Below, in pieces: positions 35,448 to 45,802 of a stretch of 64,000 nt of DNA. The notes beneath the pieces are model-generated. The model was not told where the DNA came from and ran no database searches. It saw nothing but the letters and a program-made list of their open reading frames with translations. The DNA is taken from positions 1,612,001-1,676,000 of the forward strand of contig JAWLAG010000001.1 in the NCBI GenBank assembly GCA_041395505.1, in the 5' to 3' direction. How positions within the stretch are numbered: position 1 is the stretch's first letter; every line of letters starts with the position of its first letter. The position numbers were made by a program, and so were the translations under genes. The stretch is from Steroidobacteraceae bacterium. Lineage in GTDB: Bacteria; Pseudomonadota; Gammaproteobacteria; Steroidobacterales; Steroidobacteraceae.

Positions 35448-37013
35448 TTGAGTCGCGCGATTTTCAAGAGTACGGGCGTCGTCGGCGTCACCACGCTGAT
35501 TTCGCGCATTACTGGGTTGCTGCGCGACATGGTCTACTCCCAGGCCTTCGGCGCCGGTACGCTGATGGACGCTTTCCTGGTCGCTTACAAGATTCCGAAC
35601 TTCCTGCGTCGGCTGTTTGCCGAAGGGTCCTTCTCGCAGTCATTCGTGCCCGTCATTTCCGAGTTTCGCATGCGTCGCAGCCAGGCGGAGGTAAGGGAAC
35701 TCGTCAGCGGCGTCGCCGGCACACTCGGCACGGTATTGCTGATCGTGACCGCGATCGCAGTGATTGCGGCACCTCTCATAATCCTGCTGTTCGCTCCGGG
35801 TTTTACCAAGACCGGCGACAAATACGATCTGACGGTTCAGATGCTGCGCTGGACCTTCCCCTATTTGTTCTTCATTTCGCTGACTGCACTGTTCAGCGGC
35901 GTGCTCAACAGTTACGGCCGCTTTGCCGTGCCTGCATTCACCCAGGTCGTCATGAACGTCGTCATGATCATCGTCGCACTCGGCGTGGCGGTGCACAGTG
36001 CCAACCCGGGGCGCACGCTTGCAATCGGCGTGTTTGCTGCGGGATTGCTGCAGGTGATTTTCCAGCTACCTTCGGTTGCGCGACTGGGTCTGCTCGATTG
36101 GCCGCGCTGGCGCCCGGCCATGGAGGGAGTACGTCGTATCGGCCGACTCATGATTCCCGGCATTATCGGCTCATCGATGGCCCAGGTCAGTTTGCTGCTC
36201 GACACATTGATCGCCTCGTTCCTGCCGACAGGGAGTATCGCCTGGCTGTATTACGCGGATCGACTGATGGAATTCCCGCTCGGTGTCTTCAGTATCGCCC
36301 TCGCTACGGTGATACTGCCCGGGCTTTCCGCACAATTCGCCGCGGCATCGGTCGAACGTTTCAGCACGACGGTAGATACGGCATTGCGGGCAACCTTGCT
36401 GCTGGTGACGCCCGCAGCGGTCGCAATGCTCGTGTACGCAACGCCATTGACAGCGGCGATATTCGGCTACGGCCGTTTCGGTACCGAGGACGTGCGAATG
36501 GCGAGCTATGCACTGATGGCGTATTCCTGGGGCCTCGTTGGCTTCAGCATGGTCAAGGTGCTGGCGCCGGGATTCTATGCGCGCCAGGACACGCGTACGC
36601 CGGTACGCATCGCGCTGTTGGCGCTCGCTGTCAACATGGGCGCCAACGTCGCGATCGTGCTGCCTGCCTACTATGCGGGTTTCCCGATACCGCACGTGCT
36701 CCTGGCCACCTCGACCTGCCTGTCCGCTGCGGTCAATACAGCGTTGCTCTGGCGCGGCCTTGCGCGCAGCGGCTACTACAAGCCTGCGCCGGGGTGGCCC
36801 GGTCTGTTGCTTCGAATGCTGGTCGCGAACCTCGCCATGGCGGCAGTACTCGTCTACCTGCAGGGCGAGCCCCAGCAATGGCTGCAGCTTGCGCCCTTGC
36901 CGCGGGCGTTGCGCCTTACCTGGCAGGTCATGCTGGCCGCGGCGTGTTATTTCGCGGTGTTGTTCGCAATAGGCATCCGGGCCAGGGATTTTCGCGGCGG
37001 CAAGCGCGGTTGA
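35448..37013 (+). CDS. murJ: Lipid II flippase MurJ
   Basis: A 521-residue protein with about 14 hydrophobic helices that moves lipid II across the inner membrane for peptidoglycan synthesis. Family features include GLLRDMVYSQAFGAGTLMDAFLVAYKIPNFLRRLFAEGSFSQ at the N-terminus (MOP superfamily, basic residues in helix 1) and YYADRLMEFPLGVFSIALATVILPGLS in the middle. Start is TTG with a GGAAG/CAGG region just upstream. It is followed by ribF-ileS-lspA-ispH. Confidence 0.95.
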   Translation: MSRAIFKSTGVVGVTTLISRITGLLRDMVYSQAFGAGTLMDAFLVAYKIPNFLRRLFAEGSFSQSFVPVISEFRMRRSQAEVRELVSGVAGTLGTVLLIVTAIAVIAAPLIILLFAPGFTKTGDKYDLTVQMLRWTFPYLFFISLTALFSGVLNSYGRFAVPAFTQVVMNVVMIIVALGVAVHSANPGRTLAIGVFAAGLLQVIFQLPSVARLGLLDWPRWRPAMEGVRRIGRLMIPGIIGSSMAQVSLLLDTLIASFLPTGSIAWLYYADRLMEFPLGVFSIALATVILPGLSAQFAAASVERFSTTVDTALRATLLLVTPAAVAMLVYATPLTAAIFGYGRFGTEDVRMASYALMAYSWGLVGFSMVKVLAPGFYARQDTRTPVRIALLALAVNMGANVAIVLPAYYAGFPIPHVLLATSTCLSAAVNTALLWRGLARSGYYKPAPGWPGLLLRMLVANLAMAAVLVYLQGEPQQWLQLAPLPRALRLTWQVMLAAACYFAVLFAIGIRARDFRGGKRG

Positions 37014-37037
37014 CGCCCGGCGTCGCAGACGCATGCC

Positions 37038-37043
37038 TATAAT
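37038..37043 (+). promoter_or_regulatory. Candidate -10 element for ribF
   Basis: A perfect TATAAT ends 10 bases before the ribF ATG, where no Shine-Dalgarno sequence is seen. A TTGACG (37010-37015) overlapping the murJ stop lies 22 bases upstream, too far for a good spacer. If real, the mRNA would have almost no leader. Confidence 0.35.
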
Positions 37044-37053
37044 CACCGGTTCG

Positions 37054-37983
37054 ATGCAACTCATTCGCGACCCATCGCCACGTTATTTTCCCGCCGCCGG
37101 TAGCGCTGTAACCATCGGCGGATTCGACGGACTACACCTGGGGCACCAGGCACTGATCGCGCGGACGGTGGATCTTGCGCGCGATTCGGGCCTGGCGGCC
37201 GTGTTGATCAGTTTCGAGCCCTTGCCGCGCGAGTATCTGCGCAGGCTCGCTCCGCCGGCGCGGCTGACGACATTGCGCGAGCGCATGCATATCCTTGGCA
37301 ATACCGGTATCGACTGTTTCTGCGCGCTGCGGTTTACGGAGAATCTGCGCGCCATCAGTGCGGAGCAGTTTGCGGCGTTGCTGCGCGAGAAGTTTGCCGT
37401 GCGACACGTCGTAGTCGGTCATGATTTTCGCTTTGGCCGTGACGGTGCCGCGAGCGCCCAGAGTCTGCGTTCGGACGGGGCACGGCACGGTTTCAGCGTC
37501 GATGTTCTGGCGCCGATCACGCAAGATGGTGTTCGGATCAGCTCGACGGCAGTACGCGCGGCGCTCGCCGGCGGTGATCTGGCGGCGGCGCGCAACCTGC
37601 TCGGCAGAGCCTACACGATGTGCGGCAGGGTCATTCGCGGCGAGCAATTGGGGCGAACACTCGGATTTCCCACGGCAAACATGCGGCTCGGACGGCGCGC
37701 CAGCCCTCTCGACGGTATATTTGCCGTTCGTGCCCACGGAGCGACGGTGGGCGTCCGCGATGGGGTTGCGAGCCTTGGTACCCGCCCGACGGTCGGTGGA
37801 ACCGTGCCGCTGCTCGAGGTGCATTTGTTCGATTTCGCGGGCGATATCTATGGCGATGAGCTGTGCGTCGAGTTCATCGCGAGACTGCGCAGCGAGCAGC
37901 ACTTTCCGTCGCTCGAGACCATGCAGGCCCAAATGCACGTGGACGCCGCCGAGGCGCGTGCGCGCTTGAGCGCATACGACTGA
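37054..37983 (+). CDS. ribF: Bifunctional riboflavin kinase/FAD synthetase
   Basis: A 309-residue enzyme converting riboflavin to FMN and then FAD. The N-terminal nucleotidyltransferase has GGFDGLHLGHQALI and VVGHDFRFGRDGAAS, with ISSTAVRAAL at its end; the C-terminal kinase has GRTLGFPTANMRL and the ASLGTRPTVGG and LEVHLFDFAGDIYG blocks. The ATG at 37054 matches the usual MxLIRD start; an in-frame start 7 codons upstream is less likely. It precedes ileS by 28 bases. Confidence 0.95.
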   Translation: MQLIRDPSPRYFPAAGSAVTIGGFDGLHLGHQALIARTVDLARDSGLAAVLISFEPLPREYLRRLAPPARLTTLRERMHILGNTGIDCFCALRFTENLRAISAEQFAALLREKFAVRHVVVGHDFRFGRDGAASAQSLRSDGARHGFSVDVLAPITQDGVRISSTAVRAALAGGDLAAARNLLGRAYTMCGRVIRGEQLGRTLGFPTANMRLGRRASPLDGIFAVRAHGATVGVRDGVASLGTRPTVGGTVPLLEVHLFDFAGDIYGDELCVEFIARLRSEQHFPSLETMQAQMHVDAAEARARLSAYD

Positions 37984-38011
37984 TGAAACGCTGATACCTA
38001 AAGGATCGCTG

Positions 38012-40822
38012 GTGCCCGATTACAAGACAACGATCAATCTGCCCAAGACAGATTTTCCCATGAAAGCCGATCTTGCGAAGCGCGAGCCGGCTATGCTCGA
38101 AGACTGGCAGCGGCGCGGTATCTATCGAAAACTCCGTGAAGCCCGCCGTGGGCGCCAGGTGTACCTGCTTCATGACGGTCCGCCCTACGCGAACGGCAGC
38201 ATTCACATCGGCCATGCCGTCAACAAGATTCTGAAGGACGTCATTGTGAAGGCGCGTTCGATGGAGGGATACGATGCGCCGTACATCCCTGGCTGGGACT
38301 GTCACGGCCTGCCTATCGAGCTCGCGGTGGAGAAGAAATACGGCCGCCCTGGACGCAAGCTGGATGTGCGCGCATTTCGTGCGGAATGCCGCAAGTTCGC
38401 GCTGCAGCAAGTGGCTGCACAGCGCGCCGATTTCGAGCGGCTTGGTGTGCTCGGCGACTGGGACCGGCCTTACCTGACAATGGATCCTGCCTATGAGGCG
38501 GAGCAACTGCGCGCCTTCGCTCTCGTGCTCGCGAACGGCCACGTTTACCAGGGTGCCAAGCCCGTGCACTGGTGTCTCGATTGTCGTTCCGCGCTCGCAG
38601 AAGCCGAAGTGGAGTACGAAGAGCGCGTATCACCGGCAATCGACGTCGCGTTCAGGGTCGCAGATGCTGCCGACCTTTGGCGACGCATTGGCGAGCGGGC
38701 GCGGGGCGGGGCCGCGGACATCTCTGTCGTCATCTGGACGACGACCCCCTGGACGCTTCCGGCCAATGAAGCCGTTTCGGTGCACCCCGAATTCGACTAC
38801 CAGCTCCTGCGCGTAGGCGCCGATCGCTATCTGCTACTTGCCGCAGACCTCGCAGCCGATTGCCTCGTCCGCTATGGGCTGGGCGCGGAGGAATGCGTGG
38901 CGCAAATGAAGGGCAGGGACCTCGCGGGCTTGCAACTTCGCCATCCGCTCTATGAGCGCACTGTCCCGATAATCGTCGCAGAGCATGTGACCGCCGATGC
39001 CGGCACGGGCGCTGTCCATACGGCTCCGGCGCATGGCCAGGAGGACTTCGCGGTCGGGCAGCAATATGACCTGCCTGTCGTGAATCCTGTCGATGACGCC
39101 GGCAGATTCGTCGCCGGCACGGAGCTGGTCGGCGGACTGGGGATAGACGCAGCAAATCCAGTGATCATCGACGCCCTGGACAAACGCGGCGCATTGCTCT
39201 CGCACAAACCCTATACGCACAGCTACCCGCATTGCTGGCGCCACAAGAGCCCGGTCATTTTCCGTGCTACGGCGCAGTGGTTCATCAGCATGGATCGGTG
39301 CGGCCTGCGTCGCAATGCATTACGCGACATACGCCAGGTTCGTTGGACGCCCGCCTGGGGAGAGGCGCGCATCACCGGCATGATCGAAAACCGCCCCGAC
39401 TGGTGCATTTCGCGCCAACGTACCTGGGGCGTGCCGATACCTCTGTTCCTGGATCGCGAAACGAGCGCCATTCATCCGCGCAGCGGCGAACTGATCGAAC
39501 AGGTCGCGGTGCGCGTTGCGAAGCAGGGCATCGACGCATGGTTCGATCTCGACCCGGTGGATCTGCTCGGTTCTGAAGCGAGCCGCTACCGCAAGGTTAC
39601 GGATGTCATGGACGTGTGGGCGGACTCCGGATTCTCTCACGAGTGCGTCAGCAAACTGCGCAGCGAAGTGAGCACGCCGGTTGATCTTTATCTCGAAGGT
39701 TCCGACCAGCACCGCGGCTGGTTCCACAGTTCGCTGCTGCTGTCCGAAGCGTTGCACGAACGTGCTCCTTACCGCGCCGTACTGACGCATGGCTTTACCG
39801 TCGACGACAAGGGGCGAAAGATGTCCAAGTCGCTCGGCAACGTCGTCGTGCCGCAGCAGGTGATGAGTACCATGGGGGCGGACATACTGCGCCTGTGGGT
39901 GGCTGCGACCGACTATGGCAACGAGATCAGTGTGTCGGACGAGATACTGAAGCGCATCGCCGACTCCTACAGGCGCATGCGCAATACGCTGCGTTTCCTG
40001 TTGGGGAACCTGCACGGGTTCGATCCACAACGCGACTTCGTGTCGCCGGAGAAAATGATCGATCTCGATCGCTGGGCCTTGCGACAAACCGCCGAGTTGC
40101 AGCGGCAAGTCAGGGACGGATATGAACGATTCGAGTTTCACGAGATCTACCAGCGCGTACACAATTTCTGCGTCGTGGATCTCGGCGGCTTCTACCTGGA
40201 CATCCTCAAGGACCGCCTCTACACCATGCGGGCTGACAGCACGGCGCGACGCTCCGCCCAACAAGCAATGCAGCAGATCGCCGAAGCCATGGTGCGATGG
40301 CTCGCTCCGATCCTGTCATTTACTGCCGAGGAAGTGTGGCGTCATCTGCCGGGCGAGCGTGGTGAGTCAGTCCACCTCGAGCAGTGGCACCCGCTTGTCG
40401 ACCTTGCGCCTCCGGTCGCGGACTGGGAGCAGGTCATCGCTTTGCGTGATGACGTTTTGAAGATACTGGAGCAGCTGCGGGCTGCTGGCCGTATCGGTGC
40501 GCCGCTCGAGGCCGAGATCGACCTTTATTGCGATCGGACGGCCGAGGCATGGCTACGACCACTCGCCGATGAGCTGCGATTCGTCCTGATTACTTCCGAC
40601 GTTACGCTCCAAGGCGCTGATCTCGCTCCAGCCGATGCGACGCCAGCGCAATCGGTGAGCAAGGGCCGTGTATCGGTAGGCGTCAGGGTCAGCGAGGCAA
40701 AAAAATGTGTGCGTTGCTGGCACCGCCGTACCGATGTGGGCCGTGTCGGGGCACATCCCGAGCTTTGCGGGCGCTGCGCGAGCAATATCGACGGGCCCGG
40801 CGAGACAAGGGCGATGGCGTGA
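38012..40822 (+). CDS. ileS: Isoleucyl-tRNA synthetase
   Basis: A 936-residue class I aminoacyl-tRNA synthetase. The HIGH motif is in NGSIHIGHA, the KMSKS motif is exact, the editing domain contains TTTPWTLPANEA, and the C-terminus carries a zinc-binding site (CVRCW and, 19 residues later, CGRC). Length matches E. coli IleS (938). Start is GTG with AAAGGA upstream. Its stop overlaps lspA (GTGA). Confidence 0.97.
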   Translation: MPDYKTTINLPKTDFPMKADLAKREPAMLEDWQRRGIYRKLREARRGRQVYLLHDGPPYANGSIHIGHAVNKILKDVIVKARSMEGYDAPYIPGWDCHGLPIELAVEKKYGRPGRKLDVRAFRAECRKFALQQVAAQRADFERLGVLGDWDRPYLTMDPAYEAEQLRAFALVLANGHVYQGAKPVHWCLDCRSALAEAEVEYEERVSPAIDVAFRVADAADLWRRIGERARGGAADISVVIWTTTPWTLPANEAVSVHPEFDYQLLRVGADRYLLLAADLAADCLVRYGLGAEECVAQMKGRDLAGLQLRHPLYERTVPIIVAEHVTADAGTGAVHTAPAHGQEDFAVGQQYDLPVVNPVDDAGRFVAGTELVGGLGIDAANPVIIDALDKRGALLSHKPYTHSYPHCWRHKSPVIFRATAQWFISMDRCGLRRNALRDIRQVRWTPAWGEARITGMIENRPDWCISRQRTWGVPIPLFLDRETSAIHPRSGELIEQVAVRVAKQGIDAWFDLDPVDLLGSEASRYRKVTDVMDVWADSGFSHECVSKLRSEVSTPVDLYLEGSDQHRGWFHSSLLLSEALHERAPYRAVLTHGFTVDDKGRKMSKSLGNVVVPQQVMSTMGADILRLWVAATDYGNEISVSDEILKRIADSYRRMRNTLRFLLGNLHGFDPQRDFVSPEKMIDLDRWALRQTAELQRQVRDGYERFEFHEIYQRVHNFCVVDLGGFYLDILKDRLYTMRADSTARRSAQQAMQQIAEAMVRWLAPILSFTAEEVWRHLPGERGESVHLEQWHPLVDLAPPVADWEQVIALRDDVLKILEQLRAAGRIGAPLEAEIDLYCDRTAEAWLRPLADELRFVLITSDVTLQGADLAPADATPAQSVSKGRVSVGVRVSEAKKCVRCWHRRTDVGRVGAHPELCGRCASNIDGPGETRAMA

Positions 40823-41337
40823 ATCAACCGAGGCCGGAGAACTGGACTGCCAGTGGCTGGCGATGGCTCGGCCTGTCAGGGCTGTTGATCGTCCTCGATC
40901 AGCTCAGCAAAGGCTATATCGAAACCCATCTTCGCCTCTATGAGAGCCGGTACGTAATGCCAGTGTTCGACATCGTGCGGGCACACAATACCGGCGCCGC
41001 TTTCAGCTTTCTTGACGATGCTTCCGGCTGGCAGCGCTGGTTCTTCACCGCTCTTGCAGTCGCGGTCAGCGTCGCGATCACGGTCTGGTTGCGGCGGGTG
41101 CCGGCTCGCGGATCGGTATTGGCGCCGGGGCTTGCCTGCATACTCGCGGGTGCACTTGGCAATCTACTGGATCGTCTGCAGCATGGCCATGTCGTCGATT
41201 TCCTGCATTTTCACTGGCAGCAGCATTCCTTCCCGGCATTCAATCTGGCCGACTCGGCGATCACCGTCGGGGCCGCACTGGTGCTGCTCGACAGCTGGCT
41301 CGAACACAGACGCTCGCGCGATCAGGGTTCGGCATGA
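40819..41337 (+). CDS. lspA: Lipoprotein signal peptidase
   Basis: A 172-residue inner-membrane aspartic protease that removes prolipoprotein signal peptides. Four helices are visible. The catalytic aspartates lie in GALGNLLDRLQHGHVVDFLHFHW and FNLADSAITVGA, and the early motif is LDQLSK, as in all LspA. GTG start overlaps the ileS stop; its own stop overlaps ispH (ATGA). Confidence 0.95.
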   Translation: MNQPRPENWTASGWRWLGLSGLLIVLDQLSKGYIETHLRLYESRYVMPVFDIVRAHNTGAAFSFLDDASGWQRWFFTALAVAVSVAITVWLRRVPARGSVLAPGLACILAGALGNLLDRLQHGHVVDFLHFHWQQHSFPAFNLADSAITVGAALVLLDSWLEHRRSRDQGSA

Positions 41338-42302
41338 AAATCGTGCTTGCGAACCCGCGTGGCTTCTGCGCCGGCGTCGACCGCGCCATCGAGATCGTAG
41401 AGCGGGCACTCGAGTTGTTCGGCGCGCCGATCTACGTCCGCCACGAAGTGGTGCACAATCGCCACGTGGTCGAACGCTTGCGCGAAGCAGGGGCGGTATT
41501 CGTCGAGGAGCTGGACCAGGTGCCCGATGGCGCGCGCGTCATATTTTCAGCGCATGGCGTTTCGCGGCAGGTTGAAGTGCTCGCAAAGGCACGCGGTCTC
41601 ACGGTCTATGACGCGACCTGTCCGCTCGTGACCAAGGTGCATATGGAAGTCGGACGATTCGCGCGCGACGGGCTGGACGTCATTCTGGTCGGGCATGCAG
41701 GCCACCCGGAGGTCGAAGGCACCATGGGGCGATTCGACGCATCCGCGGGTGGCCAGATTCATCTGGTCGAGGATTGTGCGGATGCCGAAGGCGTGTCGGT
41801 GCGAGACCCTTCTCGGGTCGCCGTCGTCACCCAGACGACGTTGTCGGTCGATGACACCGTGCAGATCATCGCGGTGTTGCGGCGCCGGTACCCGGCGCTT
41901 GCTGCGCCCCGGCGAGAGGATATCTGCTATGCCACGCAGAATCGCCAGGATGCAGTGAAGGACTTGCTTCGCGACTGCGACATACTGATCGTCGTCGGAT
42001 CCCGCAGCAGCTCCAACTCGAACCGCCTTCGTGAGCTGGCGGACCGGGCCGGTGTTCCGGGTTTTCTGGTCGATGGCGCCGATGATCTGCAACGTGAGTG
42101 GTTTACCGGCAAGAGCTGCGCGGGTGTCACCGCAGGCGCGTCGGCGCCTGAGAACCTCGTGCAGGCCGTGGTAGGCCGACTGATCGCCTGGGGTGCCGAA
42201 GCGCCGAAGGAATCAGCCGGGCGCGACGAGCAGGTGGTGTTCGCAATGCCACGCGAACTGCGCACGACGCGCGCCAGGGGCGAGGGTCCCGCCCGTCCGT
42301 AG
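41334..42302 (+). CDS. ispH: 4-hydroxy-3-methylbut-2-enyl diphosphate reductase
   Basis: A 322-residue iron-sulphur enzyme, last step of the MEP isoprenoid pathway. The three cluster cysteines are Cys12 in NPRGFCAGVDRAI, the one in ATCPLVTKVH, and the one in DLLRDCDILIVVGS; a fourth cysteine, in FTGKSCAGVTAGAS, is also seen. HxxV in YVRHEVVHNRHVV is kept. It ends the ileS-lspA-ispH group and is convergent with pilY1, 17 bases away. Confidence 0.96.
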   Translation: MKIVLANPRGFCAGVDRAIEIVERALELFGAPIYVRHEVVHNRHVVERLREAGAVFVEELDQVPDGARVIFSAHGVSRQVEVLAKARGLTVYDATCPLVTKVHMEVGRFARDGLDVILVGHAGHPEVEGTMGRFDASAGGQIHLVEDCADAEGVSVRDPSRVAVVTQTTLSVDDTVQIIAVLRRRYPALAAPRREDICYATQNRQDAVKDLLRDCDILIVVGSRSSSNSNRLRELADRAGVPGFLVDGADDLQREWFTGKSCAGVTAGASAPENLVQAVVGRLIAWGAEAPKESAGRDEQVVFAMPRELRTTRARGEGPARP

Positions 42303-42319
42303 GACGCAACCGACGCCAG

Positions 42320-45300
42320 TCAGTTTCCCGCGATGCCCGGACGCTGCCAGAAGGTTCGCACGACGCCCTGAGGAACGACGCACCTGTTCAGCACCTCGAC
42401 GCCCGAGGCGCAGATGACACGCCTGCCCGCAGCATCGACGCCGTCTCCGCCACTGCCGCCATTACCCCCGCCGCCCGAGCCCTGCGATCCCAGAACGGAT
42501 TCGTAGATCAGGGAGATTTCGCCCGCGATACCGGTTTGCACCAATTGGGTCGAAGCATCGCTGGCATCGATCGCGAGATCATCGTTGAAGTCGATGGCCG
42601 GCCGGCCGGTGTCGACACTCAGTGCGTAGACACGGTTGACGCCATTGGCAGGCACGCAGGGATCCTGCTGGCTCGGCGGCAGCGGTTGATAGGTCGGGAA
42701 GAGGATCACGCCATCGACCGTCAAGGCTTCGCCGAGCACCTTTTCGCCGATCCAGCCGCCGTTCAATTGCAGCTCGAGCTTCCAGCCGTTCGCATTGGTG
42801 TTGACCGCGGTCGCTGTGATGTTGGGGGTGATGTCGACCAAGTCATTGTCCGTCAGCGGTACAATCGCGTTGTATTGGGCTTGTGACAGTTTTCCGAAGG
42901 GATTCTTGTCGCGCACCGAGTAGAAACGGTCGTGCACGGCCGTATCGAGCGGATGGCCGCGGTAGCCGGAGCCGATCGCGATGTTGAAGTAGGGGTCGGC
43001 GCCGCGGCGTTGGATCAACGCCACGTCCGGCGCATTGTAGAAACGGCGTACGTCCTCGCTCGTTGCGCCGGCGACCCCGGCAGCACCCAGAGTTGCAATG
43101 ACTCCGCCCGTAACCAGACTGCCCCGGCTATTGCCATTGAAAATATCGAAACGCCAGATCTGGCCGCCCATGTCGGCAGCATAGAGCCGGTCCGCGTATT
43201 GATCGGCATTGCTGTCAACGACCGTGATGCGGGCAGGAATCGAATTGACCATGTTGGGCAAGGCGAGGTCGATCGGTCCGCCGCTGCTATTGCCGCCTGC
43301 CCATAGCAGCTGGCCGGTGAGTGCATCGACGAAATAGATGCGTCGGCCCGAACTGTCGGGCGTGTAGGCGTAGTTCTCCTGCGCATCGTCATAGCCGCCG
43401 CCGAAAATCAACACGAGATTCTCACCGTTCTGGGCGGCGCCGGAGACTCGCACCCGCGTGATGGTCGGGACCGACCAGGTCTCGCCGATGCCGGGGAACT
43501 GCGCGGGTCCCCCCGACCATAGGAGCCTCGGCTGGCTGCGATTCGTGACATCGAGGGCATAGACGTTTCGGCCACCTCGGCGCATGCCGAAATAGATGAA
43601 CATGCGATCGCCGGCCCCCGCATCGATCACGCCATCGAGATTGGCGTCGAACTTGAGGATCCGCACGTCGGAATCGAGCCCGTAGGTTCTCGCGACCACA
43701 CCTGGATTGCGGTACAGGTCGCTGAGTCGTGGCAATAGCTCAGGCGGCACGAAGGCCCATAGTTCTGCGCCGGTGCGCGCATCGACCGCATGCAGGAAGC
43801 CATCGTTGGTCGGGACGTAGATCACGGCGTCGTTGCTGTCGGGCGCGGCAGGGCTGCCGCCATAGATCGCAAGCGCCGGGCGTGCATGCAGGGGGTCTCC
43901 CATGCTCGGGCGCGCATCGGTCGTACTGCCGTTGAAGTTCTGGTCGTAGACGTCGAATCCGCGCGCGAAGTTGATGACGTCGTCGCGGGCAGGGCCGCTA
44001 CCGCCCGTGCCGAGCAATGTGTCGGTCAACAGCGCATTGCCGGTCTGCAACTGGTTGACACTGGCCGCGAGACTGGAATTGCCCGCAGCGGCGATATACG
44101 TGTAGAGCTTGCGCTGGGCAGGATCCGGCAGCTGCTCGACAGCGCCGCCTGCTTCGGTGTCGTTGCCATCCACGCTCGATGACCAGAAGCTGCGGGCGTT
44201 GTTGCGGAAAAAGCCGGTGGCAGGATCGATGGCCGGGTTGCCCTGGGCATCGACGATGACACCGTTGCTGATGCCATAGCGCTTGAGGTTGCCTTGCCAG
44301 CGCAGCGTATCGCTCGGCTTGAAAACCGACACGTAGAGCTGATTGAGCGTCTGCGTACGATTGAAGGCGTTGAGCGAGACCGCGGGCGTCGTAAAGGTGG
44401 TATTGACGCGCAGGATGTTGGCGAAAATGGCCTGCAGGCTATTGCTCAAATCGACAATGTCGTTGGCGGCGAAGGATTGCCCGCCGCCGCGGGTGGCCGT
44501 CTTGGCGAGGAAGGGCGATCCAGCCGCCGCGGCGCCGAAGCCGACGGTATAGGTCGTGACCGTCTGTTCGCCCGGCAATGGCGACTGGTCCGCTTCGCGC
44601 ATGTACTGCGCGAGGTCGTCGAGGCAACGACCATCGCCGCTGTCATCGCAACTGCTGCTGCCGACGACGCTGGCAAAGCCGGGTAGCGATTCGATGCTGG
44701 CATCGGCGGCGTTGTCGAATGTCGGCTCGCCGTCGGTCAGCATCACGACGAAATTGCGCTGGCACTGCGCCTTGATCGGTGATTCGTAGCGGGTTTGATC
44801 TGTGCTGCGGCGCGAGGCGGGAATACTCGGGAATGGCGTGTTGATGTCGATTCGGGAATTGAGGCCGAAGTCGACCGGGCTGCCCGAGAAGTAGCGCTGC
44901 GCCTCGTAGAGCGTTTCCGACAATGGTGTCTGGCCCTCTGCCGTCAACGAGTTGATCGCGTTGGTCAGGCTGGTACGGGTTTGCGAAATATCGGCGATCT
45001 CGTGCACGACCATGCCGCCTGCGGCCAGATCGGTGGCACTGTCCGGATCGTTGCTGAATCGCATCAGTCCGATGTTGACCCCATCGAGCGAATTGATCAG
45101 CGAGCGTGCGGCGGCTTGCACGGTTTGCAGTCTCGTTGCTGTCGCGGGCTGCGGCGCCGACTCGTTCCAGTTGAGCCAATTGGCGCTGTAGAGGCGATAG
45201 ACACTCGCATTGGTCCAGGAAATCTGCTGCAAGGGCTGCGAAGTCCAGCGACTGTTGTCATCGCCATTGCGGGCATAGCGCTCGGACGACCCGTCGCTTT

Positions 45301-45802
45301 CGCCATGTGTACCCGCATCGGCCGCGCACTCGATGTCGCTGTCCGTTGCGCTCGAGCGCAATGCCAGCCACTGGGTCTGCGCGCTGTCCCACTGTGCGAC
45401 CCGGCCTGTCCAAAGGCCCGCCGCGGCAATACCATCGATGGCGGCGCGACAACGGTTGACGTTCGACTCGAAACGCGCCGCCGTGGCATCGCTGCAGCTC
45501 GGTGGTGCTGCAGCCGTGCTCAGGGTCCAGTAGGTTTCCGACGCGTTGCAACTTCCCGCGTATACGACCGCAGGATCATAGGGCGCCTTGGGCAGCGTCA
45601 CGCTCGTGGTCATGCTGCCGGAGGTGTCGAAAATGAGCAGGACATTGGGATTGGCGCCGCCGCCCATGGCCTGGTTGACGAAGATCTCTGTGTCGTCGGC
45701 ATATGCCGCAGCGCCTGCGAGGCAACCCAGGACCGTGGCGGCAAGTCGCATGACGGCAGGGCAGGCGGCGCCGCGCATGATCGTCGGCTGAAGACCAGTC
45801 AT
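42320..45802 (-). CDS. pilY1: Type IV pilus tip/biogenesis protein PilY1
   Basis: A 1160-residue exported protein. A signal peptide ends near AAAYADD (about residue 36). A von Willebrand A-like domain starts with the MIDAS motif DTSGSM (residues 59-64). The C-terminal half is the PilY1 beta-propeller, with a calcium loop DANLDGVID starting at Asp719 and the landmark MFIYFGMRRGGRNVYALDVTN. PilY1 sits at the pilus tip and links adhesion, surface sensing and pilus retraction. It is last in the minor pilin operon. Confidence 0.92.
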   Translation of the reverse strand: MTGLQPTIMRGAACPAVMRLAATVLGCLAGAAAYADDTEIFVNQAMGGGANPNVLLIFDTSGSMTTSVTLPKAPYDPAVVYAGSCNASETYWTLSTAAAPPSCSDATAARFESNVNRCRAAIDGIAAAGLWTGRVAQWDSAQTQWLALRSSATDSDIECAADAGTHGESDGSSERYARNGDDNSRWTSQPLQQISWTNASVYRLYSANWLNWNESAPQPATATRLQTVQAAARSLINSLDGVNIGLMRFSNDPDSATDLAAGGMVVHEIADISQTRTSLTNAINSLTAEGQTPLSETLYEAQRYFSGSPVDFGLNSRIDINTPFPSIPASRRSTDQTRYESPIKAQCQRNFVVMLTDGEPTFDNAADASIESLPGFASVVGSSSCDDSGDGRCLDDLAQYMREADQSPLPGEQTVTTYTVGFGAAAAGSPFLAKTATRGGGQSFAANDIVDLSNSLQAIFANILRVNTTFTTPAVSLNAFNRTQTLNQLYVSVFKPSDTLRWQGNLKRYGISNGVIVDAQGNPAIDPATGFFRNNARSFWSSSVDGNDTEAGGAVEQLPDPAQRKLYTYIAAAGNSSLAASVNQLQTGNALLTDTLLGTGGSGPARDDVINFARGFDVYDQNFNGSTTDARPSMGDPLHARPALAIYGGSPAAPDSNDAVIYVPTNDGFLHAVDARTGAELWAFVPPELLPRLSDLYRNPGVVARTYGLDSDVRILKFDANLDGVIDAGAGDRMFIYFGMRRGGRNVYALDVTNRSQPRLLWSGGPAQFPGIGETWSVPTITRVRVSGAAQNGENLVLIFGGGYDDAQENYAYTPDSSGRRIYFVDALTGQLLWAGGNSSGGPIDLALPNMVNSIPARITVVDSNADQYADRLYAADMGGQIWRFDIFNGNSRGSLVTGGVIATLGAAGVAGATSEDVRRFYNAPDVALIQRRGADPYFNIAIGSGYRGHPLDTAVHDRFYSVRDKNPFGKLSQAQYNAIVPLTDNDLVDITPNITATAVNTNANGWKLELQLNGGWIGEKVLGEALTVDGVILFPTYQPLPPSQQDPCVPANGVNRVYALSVDTGRPAIDFNDDLAIDASDASTQLVQTGIAGEISLIYESVLGSQGSGGGGNGGSGGDGVDAAGRRVICASGVEVLNRCVVPQGVVRTFWQRPGIAGN

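Noticed and set aside
37010..37015. TTGACG as -35 element for ribF
   Set aside because: The spacer to TATAAT is 22 bases, too long for a normal sigma-70 promoter.
35402..37042. A 546-codon open frame on the plus strand in another frame over murJ
   Set aside because: Composition is rich in Arg, Ala and Gly without membrane helices or motifs, while the murJ frame matches its family along its full length.
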